Shown one piece after another: positions 1 to 11,749 of a DNA stretch of 64,000 bases. A model generated the notes under the pieces. The model had not been told where the DNA came from, searched no databases, and saw only the letters and a program-made list of their open reading frames with translations. The DNA lies in NCBI GenBank assembly GCA_930367215.1, contig OV884056.1:198627310-198691309 (forward strand). The letters are read 5' to 3'. The position numbers were made by a program, and so were the translations under genes. This DNA comes from Pollenia angustigena. Taxonomy: Eukaryota; Arthropoda; Insecta; Diptera; Polleniidae. The first letter of the stretch is position 1; each line of letters opens with the position of its first letter.

Positions 1-1680
1 GTTACCAATTCTTGACTGCACTTAGAAAAAATTGTTGCTAACATGCAACAAGTGGATGTTGCCTTACTGGCTGTCAAGTTAAAAGCTTAAATAAAAAAAA
101 GGAGAAAAAATATCTTTTAAAACAAGAACTGGTTCGTTCGGCTTCTTTTGTTTGATATTTTTATTACTATTAGTTTAGAAAAAAAGTATAATTTTAATAA
201 ATACGTTTTAGTTTAATTCCATTTAATTTTATATTAAATATCAATGACTTGAGATTTTTTTTTTTGTTTTGAACTTTTATCAAACAACTATTTTTTGTTT
301 GATCAACCACAATTTAAGTGTCACAAATAAAAGTGTCAAAAGGCTTTAAGGGAAGTGAAAGAATAAAAAAAACCTATTGATTTTTTTTTTTTTTTTTTGT
401 TTAAATAACAAGTCGTTAAGATCGTTGTTTTTTTTTTAATAGATTTTTATTTCTAAAGACATTTTGTTCACTATTTTGTTTTTTAACTGATTTTATGTCA
501 CTTTTTTAAAGCCACTTTGTTTTTTTTTTAATTTTTGTGTGTATATGCTTTTAAACCTGATATTTTTTTATTTTAAATAAAATTTTGAAATGTTTATGAA
601 GTTTGTTTTTTGTCTTTAAACTTTTTCATAACTGAAATGCTGACGACCTTGTAAAAAAAAATAACCGATATGACATATTATTTGCTTAGACTTACTTACA
701 TACATATGTGTATGTAAATGTGTTATACATGTTCAATTTTATCTTTTCATATCTGTTTTTTTCCATACAGAAATTCACCTTAAAAAACTTCAAATTTTAT
801 ATGGTATTCAACAAGTAAGTTGTTTTTTTTCTCCAGTCGCCAAATTTGACCCAATATTTATGTGAATGCAACAGGTTTTTAAGCTCATTACCCGGAATTG
901 TTGGTGCATGAGATTAGAATATTTTATCTAAGTGTTCTTGTCAATAGAGTTAATCATTTGTTTAAATATTTAAGATCAAGTAAAGAAAACCAAAAAAAAA
1001 AAAAGAGCAACGGCATCCGCTTTTGGTTGTGATATTTCCGTTTTTAGAACTTGAAGAATTTTGTAACCAGTTTTAAAAAGTGACACATGCAAGATAACTT
1101 TTGTTTTTTTTTTTTTTTTTTGTTTTAGGTGATGAAGTTTATAAATTTTTAACTTAAATTAATTAAAGAACTTGTTTTGTTTAAAGTATTATAATTGATT
1201 TTTAGACTTATTAAGATATTTTTATTGAAAACTTTGCGGTTTCATTATGTTCTTTAATACTTCAAAAATTATGTATTCGAGTTATCTGAAAAAGTTTAAA
1301 TGTCAAGATATGCTAATCAAATATGACATTTGATTAGAAAGGAAATCCTTAGAGTATACATACAATTTTGTAGATTTAAAGGACCATAAACGTCGCATTA
1401 TTTTCGTAAATATTTAAACTATTTTATATTATATGTATAAAGGTTATTTGTGAGTGAATAACATATCTCACTTGATCAACACAGAACAAATTATTGCCGA
1501 ATTATTTTCAAACAAACGCTTGTTTGAAAATTTTTTTGATTTCTACAAATTTTTTTACTGATTCAATTAATATTTTTGTTTGATTTTCATTTAACCAACA
1601 AAAATGTTGAGAACTATTCAAAAATATAATATACGCGTTATTGGTTTCAACTTTTCATAATTTTATATGAAATAAATAAT
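1..1680. other. AT-rich non-coding DNA
   Basis: No coding region is recognisable. The stretch is AT-rich with poly-T and poly-A runs (for example near 380-400, 1000 and 1105-1125) and a short palindromic ACATACATATGTGTATGTA around 697-715. I see no gene, RNA or transposon end that I can defend. Confidence 0.6.
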
Positions 1681-1941
1681 AACTGGGAATTATTTCCTTC
1701 CGAAGGTAACTTTATATTATATTCAACATTTTTCATTTTTCGAATTTATTCTATGAGCTAAATTTCAGTTATGTATTTTATAAAGCTTTTTTATAATAGT
1801 TCTATTCCTACAATAGTCTGGTAGTGTATAAAGTCATTTCTGAAAAATTGTAGGAATAGAACTATTATAAAAAAGCTTTATAAAATACATAACTGAAATT
1901 TAGCTCATAGAATAAATTCGAAAAATGAAAAATGTTGAATA
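1681..1941. mobile_element. Palindromic foldback MITE, right end truncated
   Basis: The sequence from AACTGGGAATTATTTCC reads into a central spacer (TAGTCTGGTAGTGTATAAAG, about 1815-1835) and is then followed by its own reverse complement. The arms are at least 110 bp each. The last roughly 45 bp of the right arm are missing: homology stops after TGTTGAAT near 1940. A second copy at 4423-4591 keeps the complete right arm, which fixes the boundary. There is no coding capacity, so this is a non-autonomous element or its remnant. Superfamily unknown. Confidence 0.75.
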
Positions 1942-2479
1942 TTTATATGAAATATTTAACTTGGCGGTTTTTTCATTTTTTTATTTGATCGTAAGCAACA
2001 CTTCTTTATGTGAAATATAAGAACTACAACAAAAAACACATGCAGTCTATTTTTGGACGCTTTAAAAAAGTACAACAAAAGGAAAGATGATAAAACAGCT
2101 TGACGAGGTTTGTAGGAAAAAAACAACAAAAACAATAGCAGGCAAAAAAACGTTTCACTCTTTTTAAAGAACAGAAACAACAACAACATTATAAGAAACA
2201 AAATACATTTTTGGTTGGTTTCAAAGTTGGTAAAACAAAAAACAAACAAAATCCCGTATTCAATTTTTTCAAACTGTTTACTGAAATACATCAAGTACAA
2301 ATCTTCTTTAGCAAAGGAAAGGATACAGCAACAGTGAGTGATAAAGAAAAACATTGTGTGTATAAATAAGACTTCGTTCAAAAATTATTCCAACAGAAAA
2401 ATATGTCTCAAAGCCAGCCGGGCCGCTCTGCTTCATCTTCTGCAACAGTGCTTGCTTGTGTGCGCGTAATTGCTAGTGC

Positions 2480-2710
2480 AAAAACTTTTTTGTTTGATTC
2501 AGCAAAATTATTTGTTTGAAATTTATATGAATTTCAGTAAACTTTTTGTTTGATTCAGTTGAATAATTTGTTTGAAAAAATCGGTGTTTCTTTTCAATCA
2601 ACAAAATGCAAATAAATTGTTTGAATATGCGAATTTGTTTATTGGACTGATTCCAGACAAAAAATTGTTCGATTCTACAAATTTTTTGTTTGAATCGGAA
2701 AAATAATTTT
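2480..2710. repeat. Imperfect TTTGTTTGATTC repeats
   Basis: TTTTTTGTTTGATTC-like words recur several times at irregular spacing, with variants such as AATTATTTGTTTGAA. It looks like diverged simple or satellite-type sequence. Similar words occur around 1500-1600. Confidence 0.4.
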
Positions 2711-2777
2711 TTCTGTGAACAAGATGGTATTAACTCAACATTTTATTTTTTCACTTTTTGGAAAAAATCGACACATT

Positions 2778-3015
2778 CACGGAAAAAACTCTCCAAAATT
2801 GTTCACCAATTAAAGCATTAATCAAAAATAATATAAATTTGAATTAAAAAATTTAATCAAGTGAATTAAAAGTTTAACCAAGTGAATTAAACTTTTTATC
2901 AAGTGAATTAAAAATTTAAAAAATTTTATTAATTTGTTAACTGGTGCAAATTCAATTAAATTTTTAATTAATATTACAAATTTTTTAATTGAAATCAATT
3001 TTTTTTCTGTGTTAT
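2778..3015. mobile_element. Possible AT-rich MITE with CACRGAAAAAA ends
   Basis: The left end reads CACGGAAAAAACT and the right end is the reverse complement of AACACAGAAAAAAAA. Between them is very AT-rich sequence with three AAGTGAATTAAA-like repeats. The ends resemble those of the TA-flanked elements at 8953 and 41587, but no clean target duplication is visible, so the call is tentative. Confidence 0.35.
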
Positions 3016-3510
3016 ATTCATATCTACCCGCTGTAGAAATATCGTACTATTTTATCTAATTTTGGTAATAAAAATTTTGATTTAAAAATTAATTTTCATA
3101 TGTCTTTAGTACTAAATTAAAAATTATTTCGCTTAAATTTCGTGTTAATACCCTTGTTGATCAAGTGCGATATATTGGTATACAAAAAGGTTTTAAGAAA
3201 TCCTTAAAGTACGCTTTAAATTGATCAATAAATATATAAATTGAGTTCAAGGACTACACAAGTATATATTTGGTAAATTAAGGAAACGTTAAAGACCTTT
3301 AACATGTTGCAAGTTTTAAAAACCCTTTACAAATCCTAAAAAATCCGTTGGGAAAAGTTTTGTAACACATTTCAAATCTGTCAAATATATTTGTATCTAC
3401 GTTACTGTAAGACCTAGCAGTCACGGAGAAGGTGTTGTATTGAAATTTCTTTCTTCTTTGTCTATTTTCTATACTTCTTCAAGTCCACTGATAAAAAACT
3501 TAATCAGAAT

Positions 3511-3570
3511 TAGGGATGCCAATCGGGACTGGTTTTCGCAAATCCCGGATTTCAATAAATCAAATCCCTT
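3511..3570. mobile_element. Left terminus of a hAT-type MITE (solo end)
   Basis: TAGGGATGCCAATCGGGA followed by CCCGGATTT-like sequence matches the left end of the hAT MITE at 52981, which has a verified 8-bp target duplication. A weak partner (GACATCCCTG) sits near 4128-4134, but the 8-bp flanks do not match, so only the left end is called. Confidence 0.5.
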
Positions 3571-4422
3571 TTTATAGATATTTATTAAAAAAAAAACGTC
3601 TTAAAAGATGTTTACAAACAAAAGTTTTATAATTAATTAATTATTTTAAAGTAAAATATATATGGATTATAAAAATTTTTAAAAATTTGAAATTGTGATT
3701 TTTTTCTTAATTAATGATTAATTTAATTAATAATATTGTTAAAAAAACAACATATGATTTCAAACAATGTGTTAATTGATTCAATTAAAAAATAGTTTCC
3801 ATAAAATCTATATTTTACACAAGTACCTCCTTCAATTGATTCAAACTAAATAAAAAACATAATTACCGGTTTAGCTGAATAGAGCAAACTAGTAAGTGAT
3901 TTATTTGAAAGATTCTATTGAAATTTTTATTGAATGAAATAAAATGAATAATTGAAATTTAAATTCGAAATTAATTAACAAAATCAATTTATTTATTTAT
4001 AGCCATAAAAAATAAAAAAAATCAATTTTTATACCACTATCACTAGTGGTAGGAATTAGTTATGTAGTTTATAAATCACAATAAATAATTTTGTGAAATC
4101 GCTCTATAATAATTTTCAGCACTTAGACATCCCTGCAAACAAATGGAAGATATATCCTAGGGCAATAGTTTAGCAATATCCCCAAATTGACATCTAAAAG
4201 AAAATAATCAAAGTAATTTTTTATTTTCTAGACAGAAAAAAATTACATTTTAACATACATATTTGTACGTCATAAATAAAAAAATAAAAATTATTATATG
4301 TATCTAAAATATTCTGCAAAATCTTAATCAAGATATAACTCAACCCTCATAATGGATCTAATATCATTTTCTTGTTACATTTTACCTTAGCTTTCCTTTG
4401 GAAAGCAATGAGGTATACAATA

Positions 4423-4591
4423 TAATAGTCTGGTAGTGTATAAAGTCATTTCTGAATAATTGAAGGAATAGGACTATTACAAAAAAGCTTTATAAAATAC
4501 ATAACTGAAATTTAGCTCATAAAATAAATTCGAAAAAAAAAAATTTTGAATATAATATAAAGTAACCTTCGGAAGGAAATAATTCCCAGTT
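4423..4591. mobile_element. Half copy of the foldback MITE at 1681
   Basis: This copy starts in the central spacer (ATAGTCTGGTAGTGTATAAAG) and runs through the complete right arm to TTCCCAGTT. The left arm is absent. It is diverged from the copy at 1681 by scattered substitutions and small indels. Confidence 0.7.
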
Positions 4592-4697
4592 TCTATTTGT
4601 AAATTATTAAGTTTATAGCACAGCTTTAAGGTATCACCTAAAGTATGCTTTAAATAAAAACAATATTAATGGTTCGAAAGGCCATGTGTGCAGTTCT

Positions 4698-4912
4698 AGC
4701 GAAAAGTCTACTTTTCGTAACGTAACGCCAGAAATAATTTTAATTGTTTCTCAAAAAAATTTATATGTAAAGTTTACTTTTTTTATATGTTGGTGCAAAG
4801 CGCAACTAGCTCTACTTTGAGTAATAAAAGGGATAACGATTGAACAACATGGTCCTAAAATACAACCTTATTTGCATTCTGGCGTTACATTAAAAAAAGG
4901 AGACTTTTCGCT
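4698..4912. repeat. Inverted repeat around TAACGCCAGAA
   Basis: An arm at 4698-4733 (GCGAAAAGTC, then TAACGCCAGAA) is inverted at 4877-4912. The spacer is about 140 bp. It may be a small foldback element, but no target duplication was found. Confidence 0.45.
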
Positions 4913-5432
4913 GAAAATGCCCTTATGTACTTAAAAACTAGCAAAGATTTTTAAATAAGATAGCTTGAAAAATAAATCTATATAAGTCTAGAGTTAATTA
5001 AAAAAGGTTTTATACAAAACGTCTTGCTCGATTCAGTTTTGTAATGCAAGTCAAAATCCACATCCGTTTTTTTTAACGTCACGCCAGCGCATATTTTTGC
5101 TTATATCTGCAAATACTTAGCGTCGATTGCTGTAATTTTTTTTTTCTGAATATAGTGCTACTTTATGACTTTGTATATAAAAAAACCCTTTTTACAAATT
5201 TGACTTCTTCATTTTAATTTCTTACATTTTTTGGTACAAATAACCCGACACGTCAAAATGGAAATGCCCATATAAGTTGTCTCTACATAACTTTTAAAGT
5301 CATGATTGATTTATTAAATTTTATATATAATTTCTGAACTAAAACAACAGTTAATTTTAACTTTAATCAACAATGTTCTAAAATTATTTATAATTTAATT
5401 TATTCATTTTTGTATATTACATGTATATAAAC

Positions 5433-6393
5433 TAGAGTTGTCAACCGATTAAGAATAATTCGATTAATCGATCAAACAAAACCAAACTCTTGTTCGAATA
5501 ATTTTAAAAAGGCGATTTTCGAATAACGAATAGATCGATTAATTAATGTCGATTAATCGAACAATGTTTTTATTAAAAAATAAATTAAATAAAAGCTTAG
5601 AATTTGATTTCTTCTCATACGTTTTTATTGATTTTATACAAAATGTAGGAAAGTTAAAAACTATTGTAGCCATAGCCCTGACTGTAATTAATCTTGATGT
5701 TTATAAATCAAAAATCCTGTTGAGTTCTCATAGTATTTGAAAAATTTTTTTTATGTTCTTATTGAACAAATCTTTAAATCAAACGTTAAAAAAATTTAAG
5801 AAAGGAAGTTTTTCAATTTTGGGTGAAAAACTTACAAATCATATTATGAAAGTAGAAAAGGTTGTTATTGTATTATCCTTTTTTTAAATTATATATATTT
5901 TTACAATTTGCGTAAGTGTCACAATATTACATTGAAAATGATGTAGTGGAAGATAATCCAACGACATCAAAAAATATCGAACTTGGTTCAATTGAAAAAT
6001 ACATAAAGAGAGACAGCGGTTGATTTATGGAAGAAACAGTATGCAAAATTTTAGCTGAAGATGGCAGGTCTGATAACGCCAAACTAATATCGGATTATTA
6101 TGGAATTAATTGTTTTACAATGCCTTTAAGTAATACAACCATACGGAGTTAAGATGAAAAGTTTTACTTTTAAAAAAAGAAGAATTCATAAAATGGCAGA
6201 TTTTCTATAGTTGTAGATGAATGGACAAATGTAACTTATTAAAAATACTTTATTTTTTAAATATTTTTTTTTTATTCGTTATTCTCATCGATTAATCGAA
6301 TAATTTTGTAGATTTAATCGTTTGATCGAACGAACAAAAACAATTATTTGAATTATTCGAACAAAGTTGAAATGCGAATAATTGACAACTCTA
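5433..6393. mobile_element. hAT transposon relic with 8-bp TSD ATATAAAC
   Basis: The element begins TAGAGTTGTCAACCGATTA and ends with the inverse AATTGACAACTCTA. It is flanked by perfect 8-bp direct repeats ATATAAAC (5425-5432 and 6394-6401), the hAT signature. AT-rich subterminal ATCGATTAATCGA motifs lie at both ends. At 961 bp it is far shorter than an autonomous hAT (2.5-4 kb). The interior holds the decayed transposase described separately. Confidence 0.9.
5985..6245 (+). pseudogene. hAT transposase fragment, decayed
   Basis: One frame reads FMEETVCKILAEDG, then several stop codons, then FSIVVDEWTNVTY. The latter matches the FSI-V-DEWT block at the start of the hAT catalytic domain. At least four in-frame stops and the loss of everything downstream make it non-functional. 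It lies inside the TSD-bounded element 5433-6393, which supports the hAT assignment. Confidence 0.65.
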
Positions 6394-6411
6394 ATATAAA
6401 CGTATGCCTGA

Positions 6412-6561
6412 AGGGTGTCACAAAATTAACGCAAGATTTGAATTAAATAGAAAACACAGTTTTTCTTTCGCATATCAGAAATAAGCTATTTTTTAGGGTT
6501 ACCAACACTTTACTGCGCAAATGGCGACGATTTCAAATCTTGCGTTAATTTTGGAACACTC
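6412..6561. mobile_element. 150-bp palindromic MITE
   Basis: The left AGGGTGTCACAAAATTAACG is inverted at the right end (TTAATTTTGGAACACTC). The arms share AAAATTAACGCAAGATTTGAA. It abuts the end of the hAT relic on one side and the next TIR element on the other. Superfamily not determined. Confidence 0.6.
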
Positions 6562-6563
6562 AT

Positions 6564-7313
6564 AAGGCCCAGTTAGGCGAACGTTGCTGTTCCCGTAATG
6601 TACCGCACCGTACTGTAAGCACGTTGGTGCACTTATAGAACATTAAAAAACGTGGCATATCTTTTTCCCATACATAAACGAAAAGCAATAGTATACATAA
6701 AACAATACACACAGTGATGGGAATCAAAAATGTTTAAATGGTGGCCGCTGTGCAAAAAAAAGGACCAAGTGATTTAAATGTTTTTAAAAAAGTATTTTGT
6801 GTATGTAAAAAACGTTAATAAATAAATATTTATTTTATAGATTTACAATAAACAAATGAGTATTTTAGTATACATATATATTTTTAGCATACATATATTG
6901 TTAATATGCAAACAAGGTTTTGATACCATTCAAAGCCTTTTATATATTTCTCGTTTCCATTGTATGTGTATATGCATTTGATTATTTTGTACTTCTAAGC
7001 ATATGCAAATTTGTATATATGGAAAAATGTTGTATTGTAAGTTGTTTTGTCGCAATTCAAAAGCTATACTGAAAAAAGTACCAAAAAAAGAGCAAAAATA
7101 CCCGCATTCAATGTAACATACAAGCCGCCCATCACTATCTTACAAATGCCACGTAACAACGGCATGAAATTCTATTTTATACAGATTGGTACGTTGCAAC
7201 TACGGTACATTGCATTTCGGTAAGCTTTTGTATTCGTTTTCATATAACAAAAAGCGAACAGCTGATGGATACAGTACAGATACGGTACAGCAACGTTCGT
7301 CTAACTGAGCCTT
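6564..7313. mobile_element. TIR element with AAGGCYCAGTTAG ends
   Basis: AAGGCCCAGTTAGGCGAACG at the left is matched by the inverse of CGTTCGTCTAACTGAGCCTTT at the right, followed inward by GTTGCTGT and GGTAC-type subterminal motifs on both sides. It is 750 bp without a recognisable transposase. Flanks read TAA on both sides, with one base of ambiguity, so a 3-bp target duplication is possible but unproven. Confidence 0.6.
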
Positions 7314-8284
7314 TATGTATGTGTTAGTTTGAAATATTTACCTAATCAAAAACTCATTTATCTTCATAATTTTTTGATCACAGTTTTTTTTTTGCAAGTG
7401 TCAAAATTTTTTTCATTTAAAGCAAAAAAAACTCATGCGATAATGATTACTTTGAAGATGCCAGGCGTTTTAAAGCAAACTAGTTTTCACCTGTGCAAAA
7501 ATTCAAAAAACTTTAAACATTTTCAAAGAGTGTTAAAAAAAAACCTTAAAAAGGAATTCCAACAACGAAAACCCAAAAAAAAAACTTTAAATCGCCGAGC
7601 TTTTGAGATGATTTTAGAGGAGATTTTTTTACAAATATATTTAAAGAAAAAAAATTGTTTTCATGTTTTTTTTTCTTTATTAATCTTTGCAAGCTAAAAT
7701 TCCCACCTCAGTTCATTTTATGTTCGGTCAGTAGTGAGTGAGTGGTTCTGTTACTTTTTCTTTCTGCTTTGGCTTTTTTTTTTTCTTTCTATTATTTAAG
7801 CTGTCAGTTTCTATTATTTTGGCTGTTTTTTTTTTCTAAACATTTAATTTTTTATTTTTTACCTTAATATTATTTATTAACCGCAACAGTCCTTGACCTT
7901 AACGGTTGTTATTATTTAACCATCAACGTCGTCGTCGTCGTCATCATCAGTAACCATTAAGATAACGTTGCCATATGTAAGTTTAAATATACACATGTGT
8001 GGTTACCTACCAGTACACTGTCTTAGAAAAATGACTGAATGAATACAAACATGGATGTTTGGTTGGTCTCTATTCATGCTTTGATTGTTTAGTGTAGTTA
8101 AATAAATGCTGAACATTTTTTTTTCAACAAATACTCATTGTTAATGATAATTTCGTTTTAAGTTTTTGCTTAAAAAAAAATAAAAATATTATTGTTATTT
8201 ATTTAATTTGTGATCCGTTTTTATGTTGCTCTTTCTTTACAAGTGATTTATGATTAATGCAGCTTGTTGGCTTGAAATTTTAGT
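7314..8284. other. No gene seen; GTC/ATC microsatellite
   Basis: The stretch is AT-rich and lysine/phenylalanine-biased in translation, as expected for poly-A/T sequence. A (GTC)n/(ATC)n microsatellite lies at 7926-7950. An open frame at 7329-7697 looks like low-complexity sequence without any domain. Confidence 0.5.
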
Positions 8285-8689
8285 CTTGAAAGTAGTGTTG
8301 AGAAACTATCGATAGTGCTATCGATACTATCGATAGTCTTAAACTATCAAAAATATCGATAGGAGAAATATCAATATCGATATTATTTTTATTTAAAATA
8401 CAGCTATGAAGACATGTTATTAGCTATACACACACAGTTTTTGCGGCAAGTTTTTACTTGCTATTATAAATTCGCGCAGAATAACAGCAATGAATACAAA
8501 CAACAAGAATGGCAGATGGTATGGATGGCTTGCTTAGGTTTGCTTTTTTTACTACTAACTTAAGGCCTTTATGCCAAAATTGTTATATGTTGACATAGGG
8601 ACTGAAATGTCAGATGGTTTTATGATGTTGTAAAAAAATCAAATAAAAATGCAATTGCAATTCCGAGCATAGGATAAAACAATGAACGA

Positions 8690-8860
8690 TCATTAGAGGA
8701 AAAGTCCGCTATATTGAATACCTTTTGGGTTCAGAATCAAATCCAATTTATAACATTATTCAAAGAAGCAACAAAATATCTTATAGTCCCTGCTGCTTTG
8801 GTTCCTTCAGAAGGGTGCTTATCAGCATCACAATTTTTAAAAGCTGTCATCTAAAATAAC
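8690..8860 (+). pseudogene. hAT transposase C-terminal (hATC) fragment
   Basis: The frame reads FKEATKYLIVPAALVPSEG, then CLSASQFLKAV and a stop. This matches the hAT C-terminal dimerisation block (alanine-rich helix, then P-x-S-E, then FS-like residues). Only this piece remains and it ends in TAA. Its position inside the 8-bp-TSD element supports the family. Confidence 0.65.
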
Positions 8861-8952
8861 GTGCTTACATACATACGTCTCATAGGTTTAATAAAGTGAT
8901 AAAAACAACGAACTGTAGCCTGATAAAAAACTAGTTACAGTTTTCCTACTTA

Positions 8953-10007
8953 CACGCAGAGAAAAAATATGGTTGGGCATGGTTACGGCAACAACACTAT
9001 GTTTAATGTAACAATATATTTTTGTCGTACACAAATAATGGTTATTTTTATTTAATATCAACAATATTATAGTTACTGTAAACATATCAATGTTTATCGC
9101 AATTATGAATTTGAGTATTGTTGACCGAAAAATAATTATTTTTCTAACAACTTAATTATGATAACTTTCTAAACATATTATTATTTTTCTCACAACCATA
9201 TCATGATATTTAATAGCCATAACATGATAACTTTCTATACATTTATCATATTATGTTAAAGATGCAATCAAACTATTTTTACTCTAATCATATTTTGTTA
9301 GCGCCATTTGTAAAATAATTTTGAAGCAGTTGTGTCGTTTTTTTTTATTTGTGAGCGGTTAAACAATTAAAAGATAAAATTCCATCAAAAAAATAAGTTT
9401 AAAGAAATTAAAAAATTTAAATATTAGCGGAGTTCATTCAAGTATTAGTGATTAAATAGTGCAAATGCAAAATAACATAGTTTTTTGTATTTTATAAAAG
9501 TGCTACGATATTTCATCAACATCTTAAAATCGAAAAAATGCACACACGCGGTTGCCCATGAAAACCACAGATTTTTCATTTGCTCTTTTGCAAGCCTTAT
9601 ATTGAACTCCGCTATTTGATTAACATTAAGAAAAATTGTAAAAAGCCACAAAATAAAAAATCGATGCAAAAATATTTTAATTTATTTTGTATTTTTATGA
9701 CAGCTATGAAAGGTGCTGTATCATAATATGATTGCTTCTAAATTTATTATGATTAACATGATGATAATATGATTACTTCTTAGCTTATTATGATTAACAT
9801 GACAATAATTTGATTACTTCTTAGCTTAGTATGATTAACAGAATAATAATATGATTAAGGGAAAAATATTATGATGACATATTACGAGTATATTTAGTCA
9901 TAATATGATACAATATTAATCTTAATATGTAGACTACAATCATAATTCTTATCATAATATGTTGCTCTTAGAATATGTTTACCACAACCATGTTTTTTCT
10001 TTGCGTG
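8953..10007. mobile_element. Nested TA-flanked element, CACGCAGAGAAAAA ends
   Basis: CACGCAGAGAAAAAATATGG is inverted at the right end (CATGTTTTTTCTTTGCGTG), and TA dinucleotides flank both ends (8951-8952, 10008-10009). It sits inside the hAT relic, so it inserted later. Its own tandem repeats are at 9718-9860. No transposase was found. The TA target is typical of Tc1/mariner-like non-autonomous elements, but the superfamily is an inference. Confidence 0.65.
9718..9860. repeat. Tandem repeat, ~43-bp unit, in nested element
   Basis: About three imperfect units carry ATAATATGATTACTTCTTAG and TTATGATTAACATGA. ATCATATTATG-like words continue outside the array through the whole nested element. 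Confidence 0.6.
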
Positions 10008-10400
10008 TAAGTACAAACATTCAGTCGATAGTAATATAGATATATCGATAGTGAAATCTGAACTATCGATAGTATCCCAGCACTGCTTGAAAGTAATTTA
10101 ATCTTTTATTGAATGAGCACAATTCAAGTTCAAAATACATAAACAATTTTCTGGGTCTTACGTAACATTTACATATTTGGACAAATGACCAAATATGTAA
10201 CCCAACTCTTTAGGAATCTTATGCTTACTATTTTAGTTATTAAAGGATCAACAACTGTATATTTATAACAACTGACCCTTTGTTGTTTTTTACTTATTAT
10301 AGTTTTTGTAGTATTGCCGCCCCCGTAAATAAAAATACCCCTTGGCCTTATTAAAAAAGATCGCAAGATTTTAAGGATGTTTTCAGGTATTAGATTTAAT

Positions 10401-10415
10401 AGTTATAAAATCAAT
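10401..10415. repeat. Left copy of 15-bp direct repeat flanking array
   Basis: AGTTATAAAATCAAT occurs here and again at 13297-13311, exactly bracketing the whole array. It could be a target-site duplication from insertion of the array precursor. Part of it (TCAAT) overlaps the unit sequence, so the true duplication may be shorter. Confidence 0.6.
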
Positions 10416-11050
10416 ATTTTTTAATTAGGCTTAAGTTCATCAAATTTAATTTTCATTAAATTATTTTTATGAAGAAAGGAATTTTACAACATGAAAATTA
10501 ATTAAAATTGTTATTGATAATCTTTCATTCTTGACGTGACTAGGGGTTGAACCGGCAGGTTACTATGACATGTTTCGATCGGAACCACTCGATCTCCTCA
10601 GATAGTTTTGCCGTCTTACACTCGCAGCTATCGAAGGCTGCTGACGTCAGTAGTCAAATATCAATCCTTAAACCAAATTTGTATTTTTAACACTTTCTTT
10701 TGGTAGATCGAAATTTGCTTTTTTTTTTTTTTTTTTTTTTTTACTGAATGATTATCCATTTTAATTGACTTTACATGTTTTTTCCTTACTTCTGTTTTTT
10801 CGTACTTTGTCAAGAATTTTTCTTGAAGTCCAAGTACATTTTTTTGTTTGTTTTATTTTTTCATTCTATCTTTCTCTTTTCTGTTGACCTTTTTCAGCAC
10901 AACTTGAAGGACAAATGTAAACATAGAGCTCGTGCCTTAGCTTTAACAATAATTAGTATTGTGGTTATTTTGTTGAACTATTTATGGTTTTTTAATCCAA
11001 ATTTTTCAATATTTTTTAATTAGGCTTAAGTTCATCAAATTTAATTTTCA
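10411..11050 (+). repeat. 598-bp-family unit, forward orientation
   Basis: One complete unit plus about 45 bp of the next. The period is 595 bp measured between TCAATATTTTTTAATTAGGC at 10411 and at 11006. Each unit carries a poly-T tract, a GC-richer block with GGTTGAACCGG and a CRE-like TGACGTCA, and an 82-codon hydrophobic frame. The unit ends at TTCA (11047-11050), where the array flips orientation. Confidence 0.9.
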
Positions 11051-11716
11051 AGAAAAATTCTTGACAAAGTACGAAAAAACAGAAGTAAGGAAAAAACATG
11101 TAAAGTCAATTAAAATGGATAATCATTCAGTAAAAAAAAAAAAAAAAAGCAAATTTCGATCTACCAAAAGAAAGTGTTAAAAATACAAATTTGGTTTAAG
11201 GATTGATATTTGACTACTGACGTCAGCAGCCTTCGATAGCTGCGAGTGTAAGACGGCAAAACTATCTGAGGAGATCGAGTGGTTCCGATCGAAACATGTC
11301 ATAGTAACCTGCCGGTTCAACCCCTAGTCACGTCAAGAATGAAAGATTATCAATAACAATTTTAATTAATTTTCATGTTGTAAAATTCCTTTCTTCATAA
11401 AAATAATTTAATGAAAATTAAATTTGATGAACTTAAGCCTAATTAAAAAATATTGAAAAATTTGGATTAAAAAACCATAAATAGTTCAACAAAATAACCA
11501 CAATACTAATTATTGTTAAAGCTAAGGCACGAGCTCTATGTTTACATTTGTCCTTCAAGTTGTGCTGAAAAAGGTCAACAGAAAAGAGAAAGATAGAATG
11601 AAAAAATAAAACAAACAAAAAAATGTACTTGGACTTCAAGAAAAATTCTTGACAAAGTACGAAAAAACAGAAGTAAGGAAAAAACATGTAAAGTCAATTA
11701 AAATGGATAATCATTC

Positions 11717-11749
<33 letters not shown>

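Larger units (their letters stand above)
8293..10085. mobile_element. hAT transposon relic with 8-bp TSD CTTGAAAG
   Basis: The ends are inverted TAGTGTTGAGAAACTATCGA and the reverse of TATCGATAGTATCCCAGCACTG. Identical 8-bp flanks CTTGAAAG lie at 8285-8292 and 10086-10093. Both ends are dense in ATCGATAG palindromes, likely subterminal transposase-binding repeats. The interior contains a transposase C-terminal fragment (8690-8860) and has been interrupted by a TA-flanked element (8953-10007). Confidence 0.88.

Noticed and set aside
3511..4134. Complete hAT MITE from TAGGGATGCC to GACATCCCTG
   Set aside because: The right end matches only 8 of 10 bases, flanking 8-mers differ and the interior does not match the family member at 52981. 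Only the left end is kept.
6712..7133. Possible hAT element with AGTGATGGG ends inside 6564-7313
   Set aside because: The AGTGATGGG/CCCATCACT pair is short and the 8-bp flanks do not match (ATACACAC against ATCTTACA).
7329..7697. 122-codon open frame
   Set aside because: Composition is lysine/phenylalanine-biased from poly-A and poly-T runs. No domain, no repeat family and no supporting context.
9718..9860. CRISPR-like repeat array
   Set aside because: The units are contiguous, diverged and AT-rich without spacers, and lie inside a eukaryotic transposon.
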